NCBI RefSeq assembly: GCF_000332475.2
Contig: NZ_AOGX02000047.1
Location: 211,761-275,760 of the forward strand
Length of the DNA: 64,000 bases
Reading direction: 5' to 3'
From: Leptospira yanagawae serovar Saopaulo str. Sao Paulo = ATCC 700523
Lineage (GTDB): Bacteria > Spirochaetota > Leptospiria > Leptospirales > Leptospiraceae
The position numbers were made by a program, and so were the translations under genes. Positions 29,865 through 38,830 of the stretch are shown here, in pieces (the stretch's first letter is position 1; each line of letters begins with the position of its first letter). The notes beneath the pieces are model-generated. The model was not told the origin of the DNA, did no database searches, and saw only the letters and a program-made list of their open reading frames with translations.

Positions 29865-30383
29865 TTAATCTGGAACCAGATTTTCCCTTTTTGCTATGGC
29901 CAAAACTTTCTCAGTGGCTTTGATGACAAGCCTTGAGGCGGTGGAAACAGAAACTCCCAAAATCTCTGCAATTTGGACGAGTTGGAATCCCTCAACATTC
30001 TTCAACAATAAGGCAGACCTTTCGTCTTCGGAAAGTTCCCCTAAAAATGAATACAAACGATCTTCTAAATCTTGGTATTCGGCTTTGGTTTCCAATTTAG
30101 GGTTATGGCTATGAAATTCAATTTCGTCAGACGCAATTTCCCTAGAGGTTGAAAACTTTTTCGCATAATTGATCGATAAATTGCGAGCAATGGTATACAA
30201 AACCATGACAGACTTCTCTTCCGAGAGACCAGCATTGCCATAATGTTTGTGAAAACTTAAAAAGCTGTCTTGCATCAAATCCATTGCTGTGTCCGCATTT
30301 TGAGTGTACTTATAAAGAAAGTCAAAAATTCGTTTATGACTTCTTTCGTAGATTTGACTCATGGAGACAGAATTGTCGGACAC
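29865..30383 (-). CDS. ECF-type RNA polymerase sigma factor
   Basis: This 172-residue protein has sigma region 2 (IFDFLYKYTQNADTAMDLMQDSFLSFHKH and TIARNLSINYAKK) and region 4 (LSEDERSALLLKNVEGFQLVQIAEILGVSVSTASRLV). Length fits ECF factors. The start is GTG at 30383 or ATG at 30362. It is the first gene of an operon with the FecR-like and HAMP proteins, probably regulated by binding the N-terminus of the FecR-like partner. Confidence 0.9.
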   Translation of the reverse strand: MSDNSVSMSQIYERSHKRIFDFLYKYTQNADTAMDLMQDSFLSFHKHYGNAGLSEEKSVMVLYTIARNLSINYAKKFSTSREIASDEIEFHSHNPKLETKAEYQDLEDRLYSFLGELSEDERSALLLKNVEGFQLVQIAEILGVSVSTASRLVIKATEKVLAIAKRENLVPD

Positions 30384-30485
30384 AATCTTGTATGTGTTCG
30401 TAAAACCGAGTCTCTGACAAGTAAAATCCCATTCCTCTCTGCAAAAGAAAACAATTGGGAAACCTCCGATTCTCAGAAACTCAGA

Positions 30486-31889
30486 TTATTTTTCACGCAA
30501 AAGGGCATCATTGGCTGCATTTTTGTACGCACCAATCATCGTTGGGTAATTGAAAATGTGTTCTGTGAAGTATTCGATGGGTGCTTTTAGGTTCACTACG
30601 CATTGCCCAAGGGCAATGAGTTCTGTGGCTTTATCAGAAATGATATGCACTCCAAGAACTCTTCTTGTTTGTTTATCGAATAAAATCTTGAGTAAACCCA
30701 CCTGGTCTCCACTAATTTGGGCCCTTGTGATCGTATCAAATTTAGCAAGTCCCACACCATAAGGAACCCCTCTTTTTTTGAGGGCCTCTTCTGTTGGGCC
30801 AATGGTCGCAATTTCAGGTAATGTATAAATCCCAATCGGGAATTCTTCCGCATCCACTGGGACAGAATGTAAACCAAACATATGTTTTGCGACATAGGCA
30901 CCTTGGTACATGGACACAGAAGCTAAACTTGGAAATCCAATCACATCCCCACATGCGTAAATATTGGGAATATTTGTTTGGTAGTTTTCATTCACTTGGA
31001 TTTGTTTTCGATCATTGGGGACAATCCCAACTGTTTCCAATCCTAAATTGTCCACATTGCCAAGCCGCCCACGCGAAATCAACACTTGGTTGACACGGAT
31101 CACCTCACCCTTGTTTGTTGTGAGTTCAAAACCTTCTTCTTCTGAAATCTTTTGATAACTTGTAATCGATGAATCAACATGGATTTGGATTCCAACATTT
31201 TGCATGATCCGTGTCATCTCACTCGAGATGTCTTCATCTAAAAATCCTAAAATGCGACTCTGTGAATCAAAGAGATGTACTTTGACACCGATATGGGAAA
31301 AAATCGTAGCGTATTCCGAACCAATGATCCCTGCACCGACAACTGCAAGGGAACTTGGCATCTTTTTCATCGCAAAGAGCCCATCACTGTCATACACAAG
31401 ACCATCTTCGAAAGGAATATTTTCATTTGTGGGACGCCTCGGGCTACTTCCTGTGGCAATGAGAATGTTTTCTGTTTCGTAGACTTTTTTTCGACCCGCT
31501 GAGTCGGTGACTTCTACCTGGTTTTTGTCGATAATTTTTCCCCAGCCTGTAAGGGTTGTCACACGGTTTTGGATCATTTGTTCTCTTGTGACATCTTCTT
31601 CCTTTTCAATGACAGTTCCTGCACGAAACATCAATTCTTGTAAAGTGAGCTTTGTGGTTTGTGGAGACTGCAAGCCATGTAGATTCGATAGTTTTAGATT
31701 TCGATAGAACCGACTTGTTTCTTGAAGGGATTTGGAAGGGATTGTCCCCCAATGGACACAACCTCCACCTAAGTAAGGATCTTTTTCGATGATGGCGGCT
31801 TTTTTGCCGAGTTTGCTTGCTTGGATGGCAGCTTTTTGAGCGGCAGGACCGCCCCCGATAGCAATTAAATCAAAACGATTGATAGACAT
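30486..31889 (-). CDS. sthA: Soluble pyridine nucleotide transhydrogenase-like flavoprotein
   Basis: This FAD enzyme of 467 residues is in the disulfide-reductase family. FAD-binding is shown by IGGGPAAQKAA near the N-terminus, NAD(P) binding by VVGAGIIGSEYA. The active-site segment reads GGGCVHWGTIPSKSL, with one Cys only; the second redox Cys is Thr. This is the pattern of SthA, which moves hydride between NADH and NADPH, unlike lipoamide dehydrogenase. I chose the ATG at 31889 because the frame upstream (to 31997) adds a hydrophobic stretch unlike the family. Confidence 0.85.
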   Translation of the reverse strand: MSINRFDLIAIGGGPAAQKAAIQASKLGKKAAIIEKDPYLGGGCVHWGTIPSKSLQETSRFYRNLKLSNLHGLQSPQTTKLTLQELMFRAGTVIEKEEDVTREQMIQNRVTTLTGWGKIIDKNQVEVTDSAGRKKVYETENILIATGSSPRRPTNENIPFEDGLVYDSDGLFAMKKMPSSLAVVGAGIIGSEYATIFSHIGVKVHLFDSQSRILGFLDEDISSEMTRIMQNVGIQIHVDSSITSYQKISEEEGFELTTNKGEVIRVNQVLISRGRLGNVDNLGLETVGIVPNDRKQIQVNENYQTNIPNIYACGDVIGFPSLASVSMYQGAYVAKHMFGLHSVPVDAEEFPIGIYTLPEIATIGPTEEALKKRGVPYGVGLAKFDTITRAQISGDQVGLLKILFDKQTRRVLGVHIISDKATELIALGQCVVNLKAPIEYFTEHIFNYPTMIGAYKNAANDALLREK

Positions 31890-32005
31890 TGGATAAAAGA
31901 ACGCTACTAAGAAAGTGAAAAATAGCAAGCAAAATTGAACAAAATCAAAGCCGAGGGAAATACGAGTTGTGACCCACTCAGCGCTACCACCTAACAAAGA
32001 GAAAA

Positions 32006-34852
32006 ATGGAAGACAAAAAATCTTGCTTTTTGTTCTTGGCGGTCCAAGATTTTGACAAGCCCATGAAATTTTTAAAACTCATCCAGTCTGGTCTTTTATC
32101 TGTGTGGAAAATCCTTTCGGAAGGGATTCGTGCCAAACTTGCTTGGTTCACAGGTACACTCATTGCCCTCACGATCTTACTTTTGTCTATCATCACTGTC
32201 CGACAACAAACTGCGATACTTTCTGAAAGTTATGAAAAACAAGCAGCGGTTTCTAAAAACTTCATTGCAGGGCTTGTGATGGAAATTGAATCCATTGCCC
32301 AAAATTTAATTCGTATTGAAGAGTTTAAAACAAGGATAGAAAAACAACAAGAAGAACTTAAAAAATACCAAACCAAAAAACTAGTAACCAAGAAAAAAAC
32401 AGTTTCTGTTTTCGGTTTCAAAACCAATTTATTTGGATCCCTTGGAACTTCGCGAGTGTTTAAGAAAGTAGATACATTTTTTTCTGTGTATCTTACAAAA
32501 GATGATGTAAATGTTCTGGAACGTGAAATCCGCCAACAATTACGGGAAGCTTCCAATCGAAATATCAGTGAAAAGGAATGGAATACCCTTGTTGGCCTTG
32601 CTTCTTCTTATGTAAAAAATGAAGAGAAGTATTTGGAGGTCATCAAACAACCAACCCCTGAAGAAACAGAAGCCAAAGCAAAATGGGAATTAGATGTTAA
32701 AAACATCAAAAAAGAAATTCGAAATCAAAAATCAAAACTAGACCTTTACATTGCAAAATTTTACGCTGATTCCAAAAAAAGAAAATTAGAAGAGCTTGGG
32801 CTTGATACAAAATTATTCCGTATCCAAACTTTCCCCATGTCTGCGATGATCCAAGGGGAAACATCTCTTGCTTCCTTTGATACACAAATCATCGATAATA
32901 CCTCTCCATTAGCAAAAATTGATAGTTTTGACCAAATGGAAAACAGTTTGGTGGATTCGTTTCAAAAACTCTCGGATGATATCACTGCTGTTGATGAAAA
33001 TGAAAAACAATATGTTTATGAATGGCAAGATCGGGAAATCCAAGCACTACACTCTCCCCTTTTTAGGCACCAAAACTCAACAAAACGTGCCTTTAACTTA
33101 ATCAGCGTCAAAACAAAGTTAGGAGATTATAGGGAGGTGATCAAAGAAGACTACCGAATCACCAATGAATTATCAGAACTCATTCCTAAACTCAGAGACC
33201 GAATTCAATTTCTAAAAAATGCAAGACCCCCCATTCCACCCGCAAAGGATAAACTTTTCACAAGTTTCTACAAATCCTACAATGATTTGATAGCAGAACG
33301 GGATAAAATTTATGAAGAAGTTTCCTTACGGTACCCCATCGCCAACAAAGAACTAAATGAAAAAATTGATTCCCTAAGAAGTTTACGAGATGTAACTTTG
33401 GAAGATTGGGTTTTGTTAAAGTTCAAAACAGATCCATTAGAATACGAAAAGTACTACCAAGATCCGGATGCCAGAGAAGATCAAAGGAATCGTTGGAAAG
33501 CGATTCGTAAATGGATTGTTTCTGCTGAACAAGAAACACCTACAAAAGAATTAAAAAGACTGTTCCCTGATGGGAGTTTTGGTCACTCCAGAAGTGAATC
33601 AGAAGAGATCATGTGGAAGTTAGATGGCACTCATTTACTTGAGTCTGAAAATGTTCCTTTGATGGTGTTACGTGATAATTTTTCCGGTCTTATACGCACG
33701 TTAGTTGATAGAACAGATGGAATCCAAGCCATAAAAGAAAACCGTAACCAAATTGTTTTTACAGCCATCACAATCTGTCTTGTCGCAATCATTTTTGCAA
33801 TTTTCATCTCAGGAGTTGTGGTCCAAAAGATCAGAAAGATCATCCGTAGTGCCGAAGATGTGGGCCAAGGAAATTTACACGTACATTTTGATGATGGTGG
33901 TAACGATGAGTTTGGAAACTTAACCGTTGCCTTAAACCAAATGGTTTCTGGTCTGAAGGAAAGAGAAAAGATGCGTGGGGTACTCGGTAGTATGGTGGAC
34001 CCGGTTGTAGTTGGTGAAGCATTAAAAGATTTGGAGAAACTGAAACAAGGGAGTGAAAAAGTCATCACCGCTTTTTTCTCAGACATCGCTGGATTTAGTA
34101 CCATCTCAGAAAAATTAAACTCAAAAGAGTTAGCTGATTTACTCAATGAATATCTGTCTGCTATGACACTCATCTTAAAACAACATGATGGTGTTTTGGA
34201 TAAATACATAGGGGATGCCATCGTAGGAATCTTCAATGCACCTCTGGATGTAGAAAACCATTGTTTAAAAGCAGTGACCGCCAGTGTGGAAATGCGAGAT
34301 AAGTTAGAAGAACTAAAAAAAGTTTGGATCCAAAAAAATTCCTATATCCCCGAAGCCCATCAAATGACATTCCGAATAGGACTTAACCTAGGTTATGCGA
34401 AAGTTGGTTTTATGGGAACAGATGCACTCGCCTCGTATACCATGATGGGTGACACAGTAAATCTTGCAGCAAGGCTTGAGGCAGCTGGAAAAGATTATGG
34501 AGTTTGTATCTTAATTTCTGAATTCGTTCACGATGAAATCAAAGACCACTTTTTTACAAGAAAACTGGATACAGTTCGAGTGAAAGGAAAATCAAAACCA
34601 GTTACTTTGTATGAAGTGAGGTGTAAAAAGGGAGAGGAAACAGAAGAAGACAAAAAGTTTGTAACTGCCTACGAAACCGCTTTGTTTTCTTATTTCAATC
34701 GGAAGTTTTCAGATGCAAAAACGCAGTTTGAAACCTTGTACAAAAAAACAAAAGATGATGCCTGCAAACTCCTGCTCGAACGTTGCCAATACTATATGGA
34801 ATCACCTCCAGAATTGGATTGGGATGGGTCCTTCACCAGAACCAAAAAGTAA
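32006..34852 (+). CDS. Membrane class III adenylate/guanylate cyclase
   Basis: This large sensor has 948 residues from ATG 32006, or 929 from ATG 32063; the first 19 residues look unlike a protein start, though AAAGAG precedes the upstream ATG. Transmembrane helices lie near 46-68 and 590-612, enclosing a long, charged, coiled-coil-rich periplasmic part. A HAMP segment and the cyclase domain (about 685-880) follow, with metal Asp residues in FFSDIAGFS and DKYIGDAIVGIF and the GDTVNLAARLE motif. It should make cAMP or cGMP in the cytosol. Which nucleotide cannot be decided by eye. Confidence 0.88.
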   Translation: MEDKKSCFLFLAVQDFDKPMKFLKLIQSGLLSVWKILSEGIRAKLAWFTGTLIALTILLLSIITVRQQTAILSESYEKQAAVSKNFIAGLVMEIESIAQNLIRIEEFKTRIEKQQEELKKYQTKKLVTKKKTVSVFGFKTNLFGSLGTSRVFKKVDTFFSVYLTKDDVNVLEREIRQQLREASNRNISEKEWNTLVGLASSYVKNEEKYLEVIKQPTPEETEAKAKWELDVKNIKKEIRNQKSKLDLYIAKFYADSKKRKLEELGLDTKLFRIQTFPMSAMIQGETSLASFDTQIIDNTSPLAKIDSFDQMENSLVDSFQKLSDDITAVDENEKQYVYEWQDREIQALHSPLFRHQNSTKRAFNLISVKTKLGDYREVIKEDYRITNELSELIPKLRDRIQFLKNARPPIPPAKDKLFTSFYKSYNDLIAERDKIYEEVSLRYPIANKELNEKIDSLRSLRDVTLEDWVLLKFKTDPLEYEKYYQDPDAREDQRNRWKAIRKWIVSAEQETPTKELKRLFPDGSFGHSRSESEEIMWKLDGTHLLESENVPLMVLRDNFSGLIRTLVDRTDGIQAIKENRNQIVFTAITICLVAIIFAIFISGVVVQKIRKIIRSAEDVGQGNLHVHFDDGGNDEFGNLTVALNQMVSGLKEREKMRGVLGSMVDPVVVGEALKDLEKLKQGSEKVITAFFSDIAGFSTISEKLNSKELADLLNEYLSAMTLILKQHDGVLDKYIGDAIVGIFNAPLDVENHCLKAVTASVEMRDKLEELKKVWIQKNSYIPEAHQMTFRIGLNLGYAKVGFMGTDALASYTMMGDTVNLAARLEAAGKDYGVCILISEFVHDEIKDHFFTRKLDTVRVKGKSKPVTLYEVRCKKGEETEEDKKFVTAYETALFSYFNRKFSDAKTQFETLYKKTKDDACKLLLERCQYYMESPPELDWDGSFTRTKK

Positions 34853-34877
34853 AAACCCGGGATTTTATCCGCTAAAC

Positions 34878-34906
34878 TAGACAAAATATCTAATAAATTG
34901 TATAAT
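34878..34906 (+). promoter_or_regulatory. Sigma-70-type promoter of the peroxiredoxin operon
   Basis: TAGACA (34878-34883) and TATAAT (34901-34906) are separated by 17 bases. This is five of six matches to the -35 consensus and a perfect -10. The peroxiredoxin ATG lies 65 bases after the -10, leaving room for a ~59-base leader. Confidence 0.65.
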
Positions 34907-34971
34907 TTGCTTGCTTTAGCGGGGACAATTTCAATATTGGGAAGTAATTGAACCATTAGGAGAACAACGAA

Positions 34972-35607
34972 ATGGCATTACGACTCGGCGATGAAGCACC
35001 CAATTTCCAAGCAGAAACTTCGGAAGGTAAAATTGACTTCCATGAATATTTAGGACAAAGTTGGGGGATTTTATTTTCTCACCCTAAAGACTATACGCCA
35101 GTTTGTACGACTGAATTAGGTTATGTTTCGAAAATCAAACCTGAGTTTGAAAAAAGAAACGTAAAAGTGATCGCACTCTCTGTTGACCCGGTGGACAGCC
35201 ACAAAGGTTGGATCTCTGATATCAATGAAACACAAAACACTAAGGTGAATTATCCAATCATTGCAGATGCTGACAAAAAAGTATCCAATCTTTATGACAT
35301 GATTCACCCCAATGCAAGCGAAACCACAACCGTTCGTTCTGTGTTTGTGATTGGTCCCGATAAAAAAGTGAAACTCACCCTTACCTACCCGGCATCAACT
35401 GGAAGGAATTTTGATGAATTACTACGTGTGATCGATTCCTTACAACTGACTTCTCAATTCAGCGTGGCAACACCTGCCAATTGGAAAGATGGAGAAGATA
35501 CCATCATTGTTCCGTCTGTATCAGATGAAGATGCAAAGAAAAAATTCCCAAAAGGATTTCGAACCATCAAACCTTATTTACGTTACACACCACAGCCAAA
35601 TAAATAG
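34972..35607 (+). CDS. 1-Cys peroxiredoxin (Prx6 type)
   Basis: This 211-residue thiol peroxidase reduces hydrogen peroxide and organic peroxides. The active-site motif is DYTPVCTTE with peroxidatic Cys45. It is the only Cys in the protein, so resolution needs an external thiol. A C-terminal arm (VATPANWKDGEDTIIVPSVSDEDA) is typical of the Prx6 class. AGGAGAACAACGAA precedes the ATG. It is followed by an OsmC-like gene, another peroxide-related protein, after a GC-rich hairpin. Confidence 0.94.
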   Translation: MALRLGDEAPNFQAETSEGKIDFHEYLGQSWGILFSHPKDYTPVCTTELGYVSKIKPEFEKRNVKVIALSVDPVDSHKGWISDINETQNTKVNYPIIADADKKVSNLYDMIHPNASETTTVRSVFVIGPDKKVKLTLTYPASTGRNFDELLRVIDSLQLTSQFSVATPANWKDGEDTIIVPSVSDEDAKKKFPKGFRTIKPYLRYTPQPNK

Positions 35608-35616
35608 TGGATATCG

Positions 35617-35636
35617 GCGGGGGAACCACCCCCCGC
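35617..35636 (+). other. GC-rich hairpin between the peroxiredoxin and OsmC genes
   Basis: GCGGGGG (35617-35623) pairs with CCCCCGC (35630-35636) around a 6-base loop. No T-tract follows, so it may tune read-through or mRNA stability between the two genes. Confidence 0.5.
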
Positions 35637-35653
35637 TTCTGGAAAAAGATACC

Positions 35654-36070
35654 ATGCACATCCATTTAAAACGAATTGAATCCCCTTTTGTCCTAGAAGC
35701 AACGAACGAATCTGGAAATTCCATTCAGATTGACGCCTCACCTGAGATTGGTGGAAAAAATTCTGGCCCTAGACCCATGGAACTTCTCATCATGGGACTT
35801 GCTGGTTGCAGTAGCATAGATGTATTAATGATCCTAAACAAACATCGCATCGAAGTAAAAGATTACTCAGTGGATGTTGAAGCAGACCGCGAAAAAGTGG
35901 AAGAAGCAAATCTTTTCAAAAAAATTCATATGAAGTTTTTTGTGAAAGGGGATTTTCAAGAATCCCAAGTGAAAAGAGCCATTGATTTAAGTTTAGAAAA
36001 GTATTGTTCCGTCGCAAAAACATTAGAAAAAACTGCTACCATTACGTACGAACTAACACTGGTTTCCTAA
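35654..36070 (+). CDS. OsmC/Ohr-family protein
   Basis: This 138-residue protein has the two conserved Cys regions of the OsmC fold, MGLAGCSSIDVLMIL and LEKYCSVAKTLEKTATI, and GPRPMELL ahead of the first. Members reduce organic peroxides with a thiol-based mechanism, and some have other roles. I chose the ATG at 35654, following TGGAAAAAG. The frame is open from 35489 but that part overlaps the peroxiredoxin gene. Same operon as the peroxiredoxin, separated by the hairpin. Confidence 0.9.
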   Translation: MHIHLKRIESPFVLEATNESGNSIQIDASPEIGGKNSGPRPMELLIMGLAGCSSIDVLMILNKHRIEVKDYSVDVEADREKVEEANLFKKIHMKFFVKGDFQESQVKRAIDLSLEKYCSVAKTLEKTATITYELTLVS

Positions 36071-36138
36071 TTTTAAAAAGCCAATGTTATCCGAACAACC
36101 TTAGTACTTACATAATACAAACGGAATTACAAAGTAGA

Positions 36139-36897
36139 TTACTTCAATTCGTTTAAGTCCCAATTGTATTCATTATAAATAATTTTTGCATCTGGTTTAA
36201 TCGTTTCATCAAATCCATCTTGGACAAACTGGATCAAACTGGATTTTTTTGTAAAATCAGGTTGGAACCAATTGAAAATCTTACTTAAGTACAGAGTGTT
36301 CGTATTTTTATCATACGAATTTTTCTTTGGGTTTTTTAGAAAAACTAGTTTTGCTGTTTGTAATTGTTTTTCTAAATTTGTAGAGGTATATGCTTCGGAT
36401 TGTAGAATTGGACAACCGATTGAAGCACAAACGATGGCAAAATGAATCCTTGGTTCATTAAACTCTTTTCTAAGTTTTTCATGTTCAATCCAATCCAAAT
36501 GGCGAGATTTACCGAGTAACTGAAAGAATTCTTTTTTCCAAGGGATGCCCCGGGCCAAATTGATTTTGGAAAAAGGAGATCCAATGTCAGTGATACTTTC
36601 TACTGGGTAATGGTCGAGGATGAGTTTGACTGTGAATGCGTTATAAGCATTGATTAAAAAACTCATTTTCTCCTTTTCTGTAAAAGATTGGTACTCAGCA
36701 TCTGATACTTTTGTTAATTGATTCAGATACCCATTCAGAATTGTTACATCTGAGTTGAATCCCTTGTAGGATACGAGACCATTTTTCACATGTTTTTTTA
36801 GTAATGAATCCCAAACGTTATGTTTGTGATCAAAACTCTGTGTAAAAAGAGTTTGTGAAATTCCTAAAAACAAAACTAAATAGAAAAACCGTTTCAT
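36139..36897 (-). CDS. Exported DUF547 protein
   Basis: This 252-residue protein has a signal peptide (about 1-20) and the DUF547 core: FLINAYNAFTVKLIL, RIHFAIVCASIGCP and LYLSKIFNWF. The biochemical role of DUF547 is not known; a conserved Cys in the SIGCP segment might be catalytic. The ATG at 36897 follows GGTGG. Single gene, with no clear partners. Confidence 0.85.
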   Translation of the reverse strand: MKRFFYLVLFLGISQTLFTQSFDHKHNVWDSLLKKHVKNGLVSYKGFNSDVTILNGYLNQLTKVSDAEYQSFTEKEKMSFLINAYNAFTVKLILDHYPVESITDIGSPFSKINLARGIPWKKEFFQLLGKSRHLDWIEHEKLRKEFNEPRIHFAIVCASIGCPILQSEAYTSTNLEKQLQTAKLVFLKNPKKNSYDKNTNTLYLSKIFNWFQPDFTKKSSLIQFVQDGFDETIKPDAKIIYNEYNWDLNELK

Positions 36898-36968
36898 AAC
36901 CACCACCCAAATCTTTAGACCAGTTTGATTCCTAAAAATGATGGGAAATTCATTTTACCCTGTTTTGT

Positions 36969-37670
36969 TTACGACAAACTATTCAAATACCGACTAATCC
37001 CTTGGACAACAGGTGCTGGGATTTCATGGCCACCAGAGAAAGCGATGAATTCTCCAAGCATTCCTGAATTTCGAAGTAATTTTTCGAGTTTTTTGGCATT
37101 TGCATAACCTAAAATTGGATCAAATTCTCCGTGCGATTGGAAAAATCGTAAGTTAGATTTTTTAGGAGCCAAGTCTTTCCAAAGAGATTCGTTGACAAGA
37201 GCACCTGAAAGGATCATAAGCCCTTTTGAATTCTGTTCATTTCGTAATGTGATGTCTGTCGCAAGCATGGCTCCTTGTGAAAACCCTCCTAAAATCAATT
37301 GGTTCCAAGGAACTCCAAGAGCTTCTAACATCAAATAGGCGGATGCCCTTGCGATATCCATTCCTTCTGGGTCTTTGTCTGCAAAATTTCTAAAATCGTT
37401 TTTACGAATCGCTTCTTCTAAAGCTGCCATGTCGATAGGAAACCAGGCCCTTCCGTTATAACCAGGCATGAGTGGAATACTCAAATGACCATGTGGGAAA
37501 ACCCAATTGAACTTTTGATCCGTTATGAGAACTTCATGAATTGGATATAAATCAAAAGCACTTGCACCGTAACCGTGAAATAAAACTACTGTTGGGGCAT
37601 CGGGGTCCCCTTTCACCCGCAATACTTTTAAGGGACCGAGAGATTCTAAATCATTTTCGTCATCTAACAT
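36969..37670 (-). CDS. Phospholipase/carboxylesterase-type alpha/beta hydrolase
   Basis: This 233-residue cytosolic hydrolase resembles acyl-protein thioesterase and YpfH-like esterases. The nucleophile is in GGFSQGAM, VLFHGYGAS forms the oxyanion region, and SHGEFDPI and SGGHEIP provide the Asp and His. The ATG is three bases past the dinB stop, so the two genes are probably cotranscribed. Substrate not predictable. Confidence 0.85.
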   Translation of the reverse strand: MLDDENDLESLGPLKVLRVKGDPDAPTVVLFHGYGASAFDLYPIHEVLITDQKFNWVFPHGHLSIPLMPGYNGRAWFPIDMAALEEAIRKNDFRNFADKDPEGMDIARASAYLMLEALGVPWNQLILGGFSQGAMLATDITLRNEQNSKGLMILSGALVNESLWKDLAPKKSNLRFFQSHGEFDPILGYANAKKLEKLLRNSGMLGEFIAFSGGHEIPAPVVQGISRYLNSLS

Positions 37671-37673
37671 ATA

Positions 37674-38756
37674 TTATCCGAATAAGGAGGGTTGGTCGCC
37701 GTCTCCTTTTGTTTCCTTTTCATTAAAATTGGTAACCGATAAACCTAAAAGTCTAATTTTTTTGGGAGGGTCAATATGTTCCTTCCAAACAGTTGCCAAC
37801 AAATTCGAGGATTGCTCCAAAAGATTGTCTGCCAAGTAGAAAAAGGCTTCCGATGTGATTGATTTTTGTTTTACCGTAAAATCCTCAAATTTCACTTTAA
37901 GGGTGAGTGTTTTTCCCCTTTTACTTTTTTTCATCATTCGCATTTCTAATTCTTTTGCGAGTGATTCCAGTGTGAGTAAAAAATAAGAAAAATCATCTGA
38001 ATCGTGACTGAAAGTAGTTTCCACTCCAATTGATTTTGGATCACGGTAAGGAATCACTTCCCTCTCATCCAAACCTCTTGCCATCTTGTAAAAAACGGCT
38101 CCCATTTTTCCAAATTCTTTTATAAGAATGGATTCATCAACTTGGCGTAAGTCTTTACCTTTTGTAAAACCCATCCTTTGTAATTTTTCAAAAGTTTTTT
38201 TCCCAATTCCATAAAATTGATACAAAGGCAGTTCATCTAAAAATGAAATCTCTTCCCCAGGTAAAACAACATACATTCCATTTGGTTTGTTTTTCTCAGA
38301 GGCCATCTTCGCTAAAAATTTGTTTGTTGCCACACCTGCCGAACAAGTGAGTCCTGTATGGTCCCAAATTTTTTTTCGGATTTCTTTTGCAATCGTACTG
38401 GCAAGGGGTAGATTCGTTTTGTTTTGTGTGACATCTAAGTAAGCTTCATCTAAAGAAAGTGGTTCTACTAAGTCAGTGTATTCGAAAAAGATGGAACGGA
38501 TTTTTTTGGAAACTGCTTTGTATACCTCAAAACGAGGTGGAGTGAAAATCGCATCCGGGCAAAGTTTATAGGCTTGGTAACAAGAAATAGCGGAACGAAT
38601 TCCAAACTTCCGAGCTTCATAACTAGCAGCACACACCACACCTCGAGAATGCGGAGATCCACCTACAACTACCGGTTTCCCTCTCATTTCTGGGAAATCT
38701 CGTTGTTCCACTGATGCATAAAACGCATCCATATCAATGTGGATAATCTTTCTCAT
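37674..38756 (-). CDS. dinB: DNA polymerase IV (Y family)
   Basis: This error-prone translesion polymerase has 360 residues. Catalytic acidic residues are visible in IDMDAFYASVEQ and SLDEAYLDVT. LTCSAGVATNKFLAKMAS and the helix-hairpin-helix GIGKKTFEKLQRMG match DinB. The C-terminus ends QPSLFG, close to the beta-clamp binding motif QxxLF. No obvious LexA box was recognised upstream. Confidence 0.95.
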   Translation of the reverse strand: MRKIIHIDMDAFYASVEQRDFPEMRGKPVVVGGSPHSRGVVCAASYEARKFGIRSAISCYQAYKLCPDAIFTPPRFEVYKAVSKKIRSIFFEYTDLVEPLSLDEAYLDVTQNKTNLPLASTIAKEIRKKIWDHTGLTCSAGVATNKFLAKMASEKNKPNGMYVVLPGEEISFLDELPLYQFYGIGKKTFEKLQRMGFTKGKDLRQVDESILIKEFGKMGAVFYKMARGLDEREVIPYRDPKSIGVETTFSHDSDDFSYFLLTLESLAKELEMRMMKKSKRGKTLTLKVKFEDFTVKQKSITSEAFFYLADNLLEQSSNLLATVWKEHIDPPKKIRLLGLSVTNFNEKETKGDGDQPSLFG

Positions 38757-38830
38757 TTAAAGAAGTGGAGAAACCTAATGTTTCAAAAAAACCTTGCCAA
38801 AAGAATTTTGTAACACATGCTTTTTGCATA

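Noticed and set aside
33631..34236. 201-codon open frame antisense to the cyclase
   Set aside because: It is a shadow of the cyclase domain and has no independent support.
34853..34877. Possible terminator (AAAACCCGGGATTTT) after the cyclase
   Set aside because: The arms meet without a loop and no T-tract follows.
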